Positions 19,626-27,341 of a stretch of DNA of 64,000 nt are shown in pieces. Both the position numbers and the translations under genes were made by a program. Position 1 is the first letter of the stretch. Each line of letters opens with the position of its first letter. This stretch comes from Agromyces sp. LHK192 (lineage in GTDB: Bacteria > Actinomycetota > Actinomycetes > Actinomycetales > Microbacteriaceae): NCBI RefSeq assembly GCF_004006235.1, contig NZ_CP034753.1:3038001-3102000 (forward strand), in the 5' to 3' direction. The notes below the pieces were generated by a model that did no database searches, was not told the DNA's origin, and saw only the letters and a list, made by a program, of their open reading frames with translations.

Positions 19626-20813
19626 GTGGATCGCGCCGAGCTCGTCGAACTGCTCTCGCCCGAGGGCCTGCACCTGCTGGACGCCATGCCCGAGTGGGAC
19701 TCGAAGGCCGACGTCGTGCGCCTGGTCGCCGACCTGCGCAAGGACGGCCACTCCCCCGGCCTCGTCGCGGCGGTCCTCAGCCAGGCCAGGCTCCGCACCC
19801 GCGCCCGGGCGAAGTTCGGCGAGTTCGCGCAGCGGATGCTCTTCACCGAAGCCGGCCTCGAGCAGGCGACACGCCTCAAGGTGGCCGCCCTGCACGCCGG
19901 GCGCTTCGCCCGGGCGGGCATCGGACACGTCGCCGACCTCGGCTGCGGCATCGGCGGCGACTCCCTCGCGATGGCCGCCGTCGACCTCGAGGTGACCGCC
20001 GCCGAGGCCGACGAGGTGACCGCAGCCATCGCCTCGTTCAACCTCACGCCGTTCGTGCGGGCCCGAGTGCTGCACGCCCGCGCGGAGGAGGTGCCGCTCG
20101 GCGGCATCGGCGGCGCCTGGCTCGATCCCGCTCGCCGGACCACCGCGGGCGGCAGGACGACCCGTCTGGCCGATCCTTCCGACTACACGCCATCGCTCGA
20201 CTTCGCGTACGGCCTCGCCGACCGCATGGCGGTGGGCGTGAAGCTGGGGCCGGGCACCGACCGCGAGGTGATCCCGTCGGGAACCGAAGCGCAGTGGGTG
20301 TCAGTCGACGGGGATGTCGTCGAGCTCGGCGTCTGGTTCGGCCCGGTGGCGCGCCCGGGTGTCGGGCGTGCGGCGCTCGTCATCCGCGGCGACCAGGCGG
20401 CCGAGCTGACCGCGGGCGCCGACAGTGAGGATGCCCCGACCGGCCCGCTCGGCGACTTCCTGTACGAGCCTGACGGCGCAGTCATCCGTGCACGGCTGAT
20501 CGGCGATCTCGCGCGGTCGATGGGCGGGTGGATGCTCTCCGACGGCATCGCGTGGATCACCGCGGACCGCGCCGTCGACTCATCCTTCGCCCGAGGGTTC
20601 CGCGTGCTCGAGCGACTACCCAATGACGAGCGGCAGCTGCGCCAGGCCCTCGCCGAGCGCCGGATCGGCACGCTCGAGATCAAGAAGCGAGGGGTCGACG
20701 TGGATCCGGCGACCCTGCGCTCGAAGCTCCGCCTCCGCGGTGGCGAATCCGCCACCATCGTGATCACCCGGGAGGGCGGACGGCGGGTGACCCTGCTCGT
20801 CGAGCGGATCTGA
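19626..20813 (+). CDS. class I SAM-dependent methyltransferase with THUMP-like domain
   Basis: 395 aa. The Rossmann SAM-binding motif VADLGCGIGGDSLAMA is at about residue 100, followed by VTAAEADEVT (acidic ribose contact) and AWLDPARRT (the motif IV region, DP-R-R type). The last about 70 residues (LEIKKRGVDVDPATLRSKLRLRG...ATIVITREGGRRVTLLVERI) match the THUMP-like C-terminal domain of this actinobacterial family. The DPxRR motif and family relations suggest an RNA substrate, but the target is not known. GTG 19626 has TAGCGT 6 nt upstream (leaderless). Divergent from groES across the CIRCE region. Confidence 0.85.
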   Translation: MDRAELVELLSPEGLHLLDAMPEWDSKADVVRLVADLRKDGHSPGLVAAVLSQARLRTRARAKFGEFAQRMLFTEAGLEQATRLKVAALHAGRFARAGIGHVADLGCGIGGDSLAMAAVDLEVTAAEADEVTAAIASFNLTPFVRARVLHARAEEVPLGGIGGAWLDPARRTTAGGRTTRLADPSDYTPSLDFAYGLADRMAVGVKLGPGTDREVIPSGTEAQWVSVDGDVVELGVWFGPVARPGVGRAALVIRGDQAAELTAGADSEDAPTGPLGDFLYEPDGAVIRARLIGDLARSMGGWMLSDGIAWITADRAVDSSFARGFRVLERLPNDERQLRQALAERRIGTLEIKKRGVDVDPATLRSKLRLRGGESATIVITREGGRRVTLLVERI

Positions 20814-20835
20814 GCGGGCGTACCCCGCTGACGCG

Positions 20836-20953
20836 TCAGCTCGGCAGCGCGCCGATCCAGCCTTCGTACGTCAGCTCGGCAGCGCGCCGTACACGATGCG
20901 CGCCGGCAGCACCGCGCCGATCCAGCCTTCGTACGTCAGCTCGGCAGCGCGCC
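20836..20953 (-). repeat. three tandem copies of the downstream gene's 3' end
   Basis: The 18-bp segment TCAGCTCGGCAGCGCGCC (a coded G-A-L-P-S-stop) occurs at 20836, 20871 and 20936. A 17-bp segment GATCCAGCCTTCGTACG follows the first copy (20854-20870) and recurs at 20919-20935. Read on the minus strand, the extra copies would encode Y-E-G-W-I-G-A-V-L-P-A-R-I-V-Y-G-A-L-P-S-stop and Y-E-G-W-I-G-A-L-P-S-stop, variants of the real tail. Confidence 0.85.
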
Positions 20954-21514
20954 GTAGACGATGGCGTAGTAGCCGATCCAGACCGCCGAGAACACGAGCC
21001 CGGTGACGCCGGTTCCGATCGCGACGAAGGCGAGCGTGCGCCCCGATTCCTCGCGGCGCAGCCCCAGCACTCCGAAGATGATCGCGACGAACGTCAGCGG
21101 GAGCATCCAGCCGACGAAGAGCGACGCGACGGCTCCGATCGATCCGGTGACCGCGCCGACCCAGCTGTAGACCCGTCGCTGGACGTCTTCCTCTTCGATG
21201 TCGGCCGGAGCGGGTGCCGGCGCTGCGCGGTGCACGATGAGCAGCTGACCGGTCGGCAGCTGCTGCAGGCGCCCGGTGTCGAAGTTCTCCTCGAACTCGC
21301 GGCCGGGTCCGTCCGGTTGCAGCATCGCGTCGTCGGCCTGCAGCGTGGCACCGCCGGGGCGGTAGGGCGCGAGCGGGTCGGATTCGGCGGCACGGTCGAC
21401 GAGCGGATCGGGCGGGATCGGCGCGCGGATGAAGTCGTCGTCCGCCGGGGCGGGTTCCGGCGACGGGCCGGAGGTCCCGCCGTCGGGCGGGACCTCGTGG
21501 CGTCCGTCGTTCAT
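20936..21514 (-). CDS. DUF4190-type two-helix membrane protein
   Basis: 192 aa. Residues 1-110 are hydrophilic, acidic and Pro/Asp-rich; the C-terminal third has two or three hydrophobic helices (about 120-190) with LPLTFVAIIFGVLGLRREESGRTLAFVAIGTGVTGLV, resembling the DUF4190 pattern of the two upstream genes. Unlike them it lacks Pro-Ala-Tyr-Gly repeats. ATG 21514 follows the upstream stop by 8 nt and has no clear ribosome site, so translation is probably coupled. Function unknown; probably membrane anchored with a cytosolic N-terminus. Its 3' end is triplicated downstream. Confidence 0.7.
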   Translation of the reverse strand: MNDGRHEVPPDGGTSGPSPEPAPADDDFIRAPIPPDPLVDRAAESDPLAPYRPGGATLQADDAMLQPDGPGREFEENFDTGRLQQLPTGQLLIVHRAAPAPAPADIEEEDVQRRVYSWVGAVTGSIGAVASLFVGWMLPLTFVAIIFGVLGLRREESGRTLAFVAIGTGVTGLVFSAVWIGYYAIVYGALPS

Positions 21515-21522
21515 CGGAGCGC

Positions 21523-22308
21523 TCAGTAGGTGTAGGGGTTGGAGCCGATCGCGGCGAAGGTCAGCGCCCAGAGCAGGATCGACAGCAGGCCGATGGCGAT
21601 GCCGACGAAGCCCAGGATGATGCCGGTCAACCACATGCCCCTCGCCTGCGGTTCCTTCTTCTTGCCCATGAAGCCGAGCACCACTGCCGCTGCCGGGACG
21701 AACAGCTGGAGGATGCCGCCGACGAACGGGATCCATACGACGGCGAGCGAGAACACGACGCCGACGATGCCGGCGATCAGTGAGATGAGGCTGAACACCG
21801 GGGTCGGCTTCGCGGGCGCGACCGGCGCGCCGTAGGCGGGTGACCCGTACGCGGGCGGCGCGGCCGGCGGCGTCGGGGCGCCGTAGGCCGGCTGGCCTGC
21901 GGGCGCACCGTAGGCCGGCTGCGGCCGCGGCTGCGGTGCCGCCGCGGCCCCTGCGGCCGCGGCGAAGGCCGGCGCCTCGGGTGCCGTGTACGCGGGCGGC
22001 TCGGGAGCGGCAGGCGGTTCCGGCGCGGCGGGCGGCTCGGGCACCGCGGGCGGTTCCGGCGCCGCAGGCGGCTCCGGCACGCTCGGCGGTTCCGCCGACG
22101 CGGCCACGGCCGGCTCGGACACCGCAGGCGGCTCCGGCACGCTCGGTGGTTCCGCCGATGCAGCCGCGGGCGGCTCGGGCACGGCGGGCGGCTCGGAAAC
22201 GGCAGGCGGCTCTGACACGGCGGCCGCCTCGGAGGCGCTCGTCGGCTCCCCCGCAGCTTCGCCGGCCGGCACCTCGGGCTGCTCGCCGGGTTCCTTCGGA
22301 TCGGTCAT
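21523..22308 (-). CDS. proline/alanine-repeat membrane protein with DUF4190 domain
   Basis: 261 aa. Residues about 20-115 are a repetitive Pro-Glu-Pro-Pro-Ala/Val region, residues about 120-165 carry PAYGAP-type repeats, and the last about 90 residues hold three hydrophobic segments (FSLISLIAGIVGVVFSLAVVWIPF..., LQLFVPAAAVVLGFMGKKK, GMWLTGIILGFVGIAIGLLSILLW). The long disordered region suggests a protein-interaction or envelope-spanning role, but no function is known. GGAGGG precedes the ATG. Middle gene of three related genes. Confidence 0.75.
   Translation of the reverse strand: MTDPKEPGEQPEVPAGEAAGEPTSASEAAAVSEPPAVSEPPAVPEPPAAASAEPPSVPEPPAVSEPAVAASAEPPSVPEPPAAPEPPAVPEPPAAPEPPAAPEPPAYTAPEAPAFAAAAGAAAAPQPRPQPAYGAPAGQPAYGAPTPPAAPPAYGSPAYGAPVAPAKPTPVFSLISLIAGIVGVVFSLAVVWIPFVGGILQLFVPAAAVVLGFMGKKKEPQARGMWLTGIILGFVGIAIGLLSILLWALTFAAIGSNPYTY
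21986..22250 (-). repeat. coding repeat for Pro/Ala/Glu tract
   Basis: Short imperfect tandem units of GGCGGCTCGGGCACCGCG-like sequence encoding (P/A)-E-P-P-A-(V/A). Likely length-variable between strains. Confidence 0.6.
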
Positions 22309-22340
22309 GTCGGTCCCTCCCTCTCGATGCGAGCCGTATC

Positions 22341-22811
22341 TCAGTAGGTGGTCACACCGGACGTCGCGGCGAGGCCGATGATGATCACGACGTAGACGAC
22401 GAAGAAGATGATCCCCGCGACCAGTCCGACGTAGCCGATGATGAGGCCGGCGATCGCGAGTCCGCGCCCGTTCTCACCGGTCTTCTTGATCTGGTTGAGG
22501 GCGATGTGGCCCGTGATGATCGCCGCGAGCGAGATGAAGAACGCCGAGACGAGCGAGACGATCGCCAGCACGTTCGTGCGCGGCGCGGCGGGCGGGCCGC
22601 CGTAGGCCGGCGCCCCGTATGCGGGAGCCCCGTATGCCGGAGCCCCGTACGCCGGCGCACCGTACGGCTGCTGCCCACCGGCAGGAGCGCCGTACGCCGG
22701 CGCGGCGGGCGGCGCAGGCGGCGGCACGGGGGCGCCGCCGTACGGCGGAGGCGCCGCGGGGGTGCCGTTCGCCGGCGGAGTCGGCTGCCCAGGTGCGTTC
22801 GGGTCGGTCAC
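22341..22811 (-). CDS. DUF4190-domain membrane protein with PAYGAP repeats
   Basis: 156 aa. Residues about 20-78 are Pro/Ala/Tyr/Gly-rich with a run of four PAYGA units; the C-terminal half is a DUF4190 domain of two helices (NVLAIVSLVSAFFISLAAIITGHIALNQIKKTGENGRGLAIAGLIIGYVGLVAGIIFF) with the conserved GHIALxQIKxTGExGRGLAIAGLIxGY core. Cell-surface or envelope role is plausible but unproven. GTG 22811 has GAAGGAG upstream; a TAGGGT -10 at 22898-22893 gives a leader of about 80 nt. First gene of the three. Confidence 0.8.
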   Translation of the reverse strand: MTDPNAPGQPTPPANGTPAAPPPYGGAPVPPPAPPAAPAYGAPAGGQQPYGAPAYGAPAYGAPAYGAPAYGGPPAAPRTNVLAIVSLVSAFFISLAAIITGHIALNQIKKTGENGRGLAIAGLIIGYVGLVAGIIFFVVYVVIIIGLAATSGVTTY

Positions 22812-22892
22812 GTGCGGCTCCTTCGGATGCTGCGGAATTCGGCGGCACGATGCGGTGCGCGATCGCGCGCGACATCCCCGCCCCTCGCGTTC

Positions 22893-22898
22893 ACCCTA
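22893..22898 (-). promoter_or_regulatory. candidate -10 of the DUF4190 gene cluster
   Basis: TAGGGT on the minus strand, about 81 nt before the first GTG, within the gap after tsaD. Confidence 0.4.
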
Positions 22899-22941
22899 GC
22901 GCGACCCGCTCGCCCGCCGCGAGGGGAGCACTCCCCGTGCG

Positions 22942-23994
22942 TCACACGCGGATGTCGGTGACCGGCAGCGTCGAGTCCGCGCCGAACCCGAGCTCGGACG
23001 GCGCCCGCCCGGCCATCACCAGCTGCGCACCGAGGGCGGCGATCATCGCACCGTTGTCGGTGCACAGGGACAGCGGCGGGATCCGCAGCTCGACGCCCGC
23101 GGCGGCGGCCCGCTCCTCCGCCACCGCCCGAAGCCGGGCGTTGGCGACGACGCCGCCGCCGAGCAGCAGGCGCGGCACGCCGAGGTCGGCGCACGCGGCG
23201 AGCGCCTTGCCGACGAGCACGTCGACGACCGCCTCGCGGAAGCTCGCCGCGACGTCGGCCATGGGCACGGGTTCTCCGGCTGCACGGCGCTGCTCGACCC
23301 ACCTGGCGACCGCGGTCTTGAGCCCGGAGAAGCTGAAGTCGTACCGGTGCCGTTCGAGGTCCTTCGGCTTCGTGAGCCCGCGCGGGAACCGGATGGCGGC
23401 CGGATCGCCGCCGATGGCGGCCCGGTCGATCTCGGGGCCGCCCGGGTACGGGAGGCCGAGGAGCCGCGCCACCTTGTCGAATGCCTCGCCGGCCGCGTCG
23501 TCGATGGTCTCGCCGAGCAACTCGACGTCGGAGACGAGGTCTCGCACGAGCAGGAGCGACGTGTGCCCGCCGGAGACGAGCAATGCGACCGTCGGCGTCT
23601 CGAGTGGCGCGTCGGAGTCCAGCAGGTCGGCGCCGACGTGCCCGACGAGGTGATTCACCGCGTAGAGGGGCTTGCCGAGCGAGAGCGCGAGTCCCTTGGC
23701 GGCGCCCACGCCGACCATGAGCGCTCCGGCGAGGCCTGGCCCGCTCGTCACCGCGACCGCGTCCAGGTCGTCGAGCGAGACGGATGCCTCGGCGAGCGCC
23801 TGCTGCAGCGTCGGGCCGAGCGCCTCGAGGTGGGCGCGTGCGGCCACCTCGGGGACGACGCCGCCGTAGCGTGCGTGCTCCTCCATCGATGAGGCGATGA
23901 CGTTGGCGAGCAGGTCGGTGCCGCGAACGATGCCGATGCCCGTCTCGTCGCAGCTCGTCTCGATTCCGAGGACGAGCGGGGCCTCGCGGTTCAC
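22942..23994 (-). CDS. tsaD: tRNA N6-adenosine threonylcarbamoyltransferase
   Basis: 350 aa, full length. Transfers the threonylcarbamoyl group from TC-AMP to A37 of ANN-decoding tRNAs. ASKHA fold with the nucleotide-binding [14 protein letters not shown] at the N-terminus, the metal-site motifs [18 protein letters not shown] and [19 protein letters not shown], and [14 protein letters not shown] near the C-terminus. Start ATG overlaps the rimI stop by 4 nt. Works with TsaB and TsaE encoded just upstream, so nearly the whole complex is in one operon. Confidence 0.96.
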   Translation of the reverse strand: MNREAPLVLGIETSCDETGIGIVRGTDLLANVIASSMEEHARYGGVVPEVAARAHLEALGPTLQQALAEASVSLDDLDAVAVTSGPGLAGALMVGVGAAKGLALSLGKPLYAVNHLVGHVGADLLDSDAPLETPTVALLVSGGHTSLLLVRDLVSDVELLGETIDDAAGEAFDKVARLLGLPYPGGPEIDRAAIGGDPAAIRFPRGLTKPKDLERHRYDFSFSGLKTAVARWVEQRRAAGEPVPMADVAASFREAVVDVLVGKALAACADLGVPRLLLGGGVVANARLRAVAEERAAAAGVELRIPPLSLCTDNGAMIAALGAQLVMAGRAPSELGFGADSTLPVTDIRV

Positions 23995-24539
23995 GGTGCC
24001 TCCTCGGTCGGGACGGGACGATCCACGGCCGTGGCGGCTGCGGCGGGCGCACCCGGGGCATCCGCCGTCGTGGTCGTCACCGGCGGGATGTCGAGCCGCA
24101 TGCTGACCGCGTCGGCGCCGTCGCGGTAGTACCGCGGCCGCACGGCGAGGTCGACGAAGCCGAGGGATCGGTACAGGCGGTGGGCGGCCTCGTTGTCGGC
24201 GCGCACCTCGAGGAAGAGCCGCTCGGCGCCGCGGCGGCGCGCCTCGGCGACCTGCGCCTGCATGAGCGCTCGCCCGATGCCGAGCCCGCGCAACCGCTCG
24301 TCGACCGCGATGGTCTGGATGTCGCCCTCACCGGAACCGCGGGCCGCGAGCAGCCCGGCATAGGCGAGCACCGTGCCCGGCTCCTCGTCGTCGACGACGA
24401 CGAGGTAGTGACCGTGCTCCTGCTCGAGCTCCCGTCGCATCATCTCGTCGCTCCAGGCGTCCTCGGGGAAGGTCGCCCGCTCGATGGCCATGATGCCGTC
24501 GAGGTCGGCGATGCCGGCCCGGCGGAGCATCCGGCTCAT
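23991..24539 (-). CDS. rimI: ribosomal-protein/protein alanine N-acetyltransferase (GNAT)
   Basis: 182 aa. GNAT fold with the acetyl-CoA pyrophosphate loop in [26 protein letters not shown], the [21 protein letters not shown] segment and the RRYYRDG-like [18 protein letters not shown] end, typical of RimI. Residues after about 160 form an Ala/Thr/Pro-rich tail not needed by the fold. ATG 24539 overlaps the tsaB stop (ATGA). RimI is usually encoded between tsaB and tsaD in actinobacteria, as here. Confidence 0.92.
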   Translation of the reverse strand: MSRMLRRAGIADLDGIMAIERATFPEDAWSDEMMRRELEQEHGHYLVVVDDEEPGTVLAYAGLLAARGSGEGDIQTIAVDERLRGLGIGRALMQAQVAEARRRGAERLFLEVRADNEAAHRLYRSLGFVDLAVRPRYYRDGADAVSMRLDIPPVTTTTADAPGAPAAAATAVDRPVPTEEAP

Positions 24540-25153
24540 CGCAGCACCTGCTTGCCGGCCGACGGCGTCACGTCGGGCGCGCGGAGGTACATCGGCTCGT
24601 CGGCGGCGAGCGGCAGGCGCCCCGCGGCGAACGCGAGTTCGGCGAGCATGCCGACGGCGCCGGCTCGGACGAGCGAGGCGTCGTGGCGGACCGCGTGCAG
24701 GGGCACCTCGTCGCGCGGGAACAGCGCCGGGCCGGCGAGGCGCACCGGGAGTCCGGCGTCGTCGAGGCCGTCGTACTCCGAGACCGCGGATTCGCGGCGC
24801 CTGGCGTCGGTGACGACCTGGACCCGGCCCGGGCCGTGCTCGAGCATCCAGGCCCACGCGATCGCGTCATGGCTCGGGACCGGCACGAGGGCCCGGCCGA
24901 TGCCGATCGCGAACGCATGCGCCGCGGCGATGCCCACGCGCAGGCCGGTGAAGGGCCCCGGGCCCATCCCTGCGGCGACGCCGGCGAGCGCGGTCGGCGC
25001 CACGCCGGCATCGTCGAGGGCGTCGCGGATGAACGCGCCGACGACCTCGGCGTGGCGCATCGCGTCGTCGGTCGAGTGCTCGGCGAGGATGCCGCCGTCG
25101 TGGTCGACGACCGCGACCGAGGTTCCGGTCGACGTGTCGATCGCGAGCAGCAT
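24536..25153 (-). CDS. tsaB: t6A-modification complex subunit TsaB
   Basis: 205 aa. ASKHA-fold paralogue of TsaD: LLAIDTSTGTSVAVVDHDGGILAE at the N-terminus, ADDVGVAPTALAGVAAGMGPGPFTGLRVGIAAAHA-type segment with the GPGPFTGLRVG signature. It dimerises with TsaD and is non-catalytic. ATG 25153 has no ribosome site, but TAGGCT lies 6 nt upstream, and the TAG of this box is the stop codon of tsaE. Thus tsaB could be both co-transcribed with tsaE and driven from its own leaderless promoter. Confidence 0.94.
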   Translation of the reverse strand: MLLAIDTSTGTSVAVVDHDGGILAEHSTDDAMRHAEVVGAFIRDALDDAGVAPTALAGVAAGMGPGPFTGLRVGIAAAHAFAIGIGRALVPVPSHDAIAWAWMLEHGPGRVQVVTDARRRESAVSEYDGLDDAGLPVRLAGPALFPRDEVPLHAVRHDASLVRAGAVGMLAELAFAAGRLPLAADEPMYLRAPDVTPSAGKQVLR

Positions 25154-25159
25154 GGTTCC

Positions 25160-25165
25160 AGCCTA
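25160..25165 (-). promoter_or_regulatory. leaderless -10 box of tsaB, overlapping the tsaE stop codon
   Basis: TAGGCT on the minus strand with 6 nt to the tsaB ATG; bases TAG are the tsaE termination codon. Confidence 0.55.
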
Positions 25166-25714
25166 CGCGCCGGGCTGCGCGGTGCCGCCCGGCGTCGGGG
25201 CGGCGTCGGGCGCGACCTCGAAGGCCGTCCCGGCCCAGCGGGGGCCGTGCCCGACCGCGGTCACGACGCGCGGCTCGTCGGCATCGAGGTCTTCGTGATC
25301 GGCTGCGCCGGCGCCCCGGCCGGCGGGTTCGCCGCCGACCCGGCGCTCGATCACGATCTCCAGCCACGACTCGCTGACGCCGTCGAGCAGGCCGGCGCCC
25401 CACTCCACGACCACGACCGAGCGATCGAAGTCGAGGTCGAGGTCCTCGAGCTCCGCGGCGGAGCCGAGGCGGTAGGCGTCGACGTGCACGAGCGGGGCCC
25501 CGTCTCCCAGGTTGGGGTGCGTGCGCGCGAGCACGAAGGTCGGCGACTGCACCGGACCGCGGATGCCGAGCCCGTCGCCGATGCCGCGGGTGAGCGTGGT
25601 CTTGCCGGCACCGAGCGGCCCGGTGAGCACCACGAGGTCGCCGGCGCGCAGCGCCCGCCCGAGCTCGCGACCGAACCGTTCCATGGCCTCGGTGTCGGGC
25701 GCTTCGAAGCGCAT
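25163..25714 (-). CDS. tsaE: tRNA threonylcarbamoyladenosine biosynthesis ATPase TsaE
   Basis: 183 aa. P-loop GPLGAGKTTLTRG near residue 36, SPTFVLARTH, LVHVDAYRL, and VVVVEWGAGLL typical of TsaE (YjeE). Core ends near residue 130; the remaining about 50 residues are a Gly/Ala/Asp-rich extension. ATG 25714 shares one base with the alr stop (TGATG), implying coupled translation. ATP hydrolysis by TsaE resets the TsaB-TsaD complex. Confidence 0.94.
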   Translation of the reverse strand: MRFEAPDTEAMERFGRELGRALRAGDLVVLTGPLGAGKTTLTRGIGDGLGIRGPVQSPTFVLARTHPNLGDGAPLVHVDAYRLGSAAELEDLDLDFDRSVVVVEWGAGLLDGVSESWLEIVIERRVGGEPAGRGAGAADHEDLDADEPRVVTAVGHGPRWAGTAFEVAPDAAPTPGGTAQPGA

Positions 25715-26925
25715 CAGCGTTCCGCTCCGCCGACGTGGGTGCGCACGACCCTCGGCCCGACGCGCGTGACGACCTCGTAGCCGATGGTGCCCGCGGCCTC
25801 GGCCAGTTCGTCGGCCGTCGGCGCACCGGTCGCCGGATCCCCGAACACGACCACCTCGTCGCCCAGCCCCACCTCGTCGTCGCCGACGTCGACGATGCAC
25901 TGGTCCATCGCGATCCTCCCGACGATCGGGTGGCGGCGTCCGCGGATCGTCACGTGCGCGCCCCGCTCGCTGGCGTGCCGCGGCAGGCCGTCGGCGTAGC
26001 CGACCGGCACGAGCGCGAGCGTCGTCGCCCGATCCGCGGTCCACAGGTGGCCGTAGGACGCCCCGGCCCCGGGTTCGACCCGACGCACCGCGGCGACCCG
26101 CGTGCGCAGGGTCATCGCGGGGACGAGTCCGAGCGCGGTCGCGGTGGTGCCGTCGCCGAACGGCGTGAGCCCGTACATCGCGATGCCGATCCGCACCGCG
26201 TCGTACCGGGCGTCCGGGTCGCGCCACGCCTCCTCCGACGAGGCGATGTGGCGGAGCGCGGGGTCGAGGCCTGCGCTGCGCGCGGCCTCAACCGCCCGGT
26301 CGAACACCGCGAGCTGGGCGGCATCCACGTCGCGGGAGGTGTTCGCGAAGTGGCTGAACACCCCGACGACGCGGATCGATCCGGCATGCTCGAGCTCGGA
26401 GGCCCGCGCGCACACGGCCGGCCACTCGGGTTCGGGCACGCCGTTCCGGCTGAGCCCGGTGTCGACCTTCAGGTGCACGGCGGCCGGTCGGCCGACGGCG
26501 ACCGCAGCGTCCGCGACGCGCTCGAGCTGCTCGCGGCTCGACACGCCCACGTCGATCCCGGCTCTGATCGCCGGTGCGAACTCCGCGAACGGGTCGTGCA
26601 GCCAGGCGATGACCCGCGAGTCGATGCCCGCCGCTCGCAACGCGTACGCCTCGTCCAGGTCGGCGACCCCGAGCCCGGCGGCGCCGCCCGAGAGCGCGGC
26701 CCGCGCGACCTCGGCCGCGCCGTGGCCGTAGCCGTTCGCCTTCACCACCGCGATGACCGCCGCCGGGGCGACCCGGTCGGCCACCCGGCGCACGTTCGCC
26801 GTGATCGCGTCGAGGTCGATCACGGCCTCGCGCAACGGGCGGGCGCGGGCGGCGACATCCGGCGTCGTGGCATCCGGCGTCGCGGCATCCGGCGTCGCGG
26901 CATCCGAGGGGTCCGTCCCGCTCAT
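25714..26925 (-). CDS. alr: alanine racemase
   Basis: 403 aa. Converts L- to D-alanine for peptidoglycan. Fold III PLP enzyme: Schiff-base Lys62 in AVVKANGYGHGA, KVDTGLSRNGV, SSREQLERV, RIGIAMYGLTPF, GASYGHLW (second catalytic tyrosine), AMDQCIVDVG. The N-terminal about 28 residues before ARARPLREAVIDLDAI are an odd repeat (A-A-T-P-D units) coded by a 15-bp tandem repeat. ATG 26925 overlaps the acpS stop by 4 nt. Confidence 0.95.
   Translation of the reverse strand: MSGTDPSDAATPDAATPDATTPDVAARARPLREAVIDLDAITANVRRVADRVAPAAVIAVVKANGYGHGAAEVARAALSGGAAGLGVADLDEAYALRAAGIDSRVIAWLHDPFAEFAPAIRAGIDVGVSSREQLERVADAAVAVGRPAAVHLKVDTGLSRNGVPEPEWPAVCARASELEHAGSIRVVGVFSHFANTSRDVDAAQLAVFDRAVEAARSAGLDPALRHIASSEEAWRDPDARYDAVRIGIAMYGLTPFGDGTTATALGLVPAMTLRTRVAAVRRVEPGAGASYGHLWTADRATTLALVPVGYADGLPRHASERGAHVTIRGRRHPIVGRIAMDQCIVDVGDDEVGLGDEVVVFGDPATGAPTADELAEAAGTIGYEVVTRVGPRVVRTHVGGAER
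26856..26905 (-). repeat. 15-bp tandem repeat in the 5' end of alr
   Basis: About three copies of CATCCGGCGTCGCGG, encoding T-P-D-A-A type pentads. In-frame, so copy number change would only alter the alr N-terminal tail. Confidence 0.7.
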
Positions 26926-27293
26926 CGCCGGCCGCCGTCGTCGAGTCGCTCGAGTACGACGAACGCGCTGGCGATGCCGGCGTCGTGGCTCATCGAGAGG
27001 TGCACCCGGTCGATGCCGAGCGTGCCGACGTGCTCGGCGAGCGCGCCGGTGAGCGCGAAGTCGGGGTTCCCGTCGGCGTCCTGGACGATCCGCATGTCGT
27101 GCCAGCGGATGACGGATGCCCCGCCGAGCGCCTTGATCAGGGCCTCTTTCGCGGCGAACCTGGCGGCGAGGGAGCGGGCCGGACGCCGGCGTTCGCTCTC
27201 AGCGAACAGCCGCTCGACGAGTCGCGGCGTCCGCTCGATCGACCGCTCGAACCGGGCGATGTCGACGACGTCGATGCCGATGCCCGCGATCAC
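26922..27293 (-). CDS. acpS: holo-[acyl-carrier-protein] synthase
   Basis: 123 aa, normal AcpS. Attaches 4'-phosphopantetheine from CoA to the ACP serine. Metal-binding motifs GIGIDVVDIARF (Asp8) and RFAAKEALIKALG (Glu and Lys) are present. First of a tightly coupled chain acpS-alr-tsaE, followed by tsaB, rimI, tsaD. The start ATG at 27293 lies 48 nt after the glmS stop, so it may be in the glmS transcript. Confidence 0.94.
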   Translation of the reverse strand: MIAGIGIDVVDIARFERSIERTPRLVERLFAESERRRPARSLAARFAAKEALIKALGGASVIRWHDMRIVQDADGNPDFALTGALAEHVGTLGIDRVHLSMSHDAGIASAFVVLERLDDGGRR

Positions 27294-27341
27294 CGCCGAC
27301 CTCCGAACAACGCCCCGTCTCCGATCACCCTCGCGCCCCGT

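Noticed and set aside
20817..20935. Possible CRISPR-like array from the thrice-repeated 18-bp segment
   Set aside because: The repeats are the coding tail of the adjacent gene, spacing is irregular (17 and 47 bp) and the intervening sequences are also related to each other; no cas genes.
21986..22700. Regular short repeats that could be a CRISPR or minisatellite
   Set aside because: They are in-frame codons for Pro/Ala/Tyr/Gly tracts in DUF4190 proteins.
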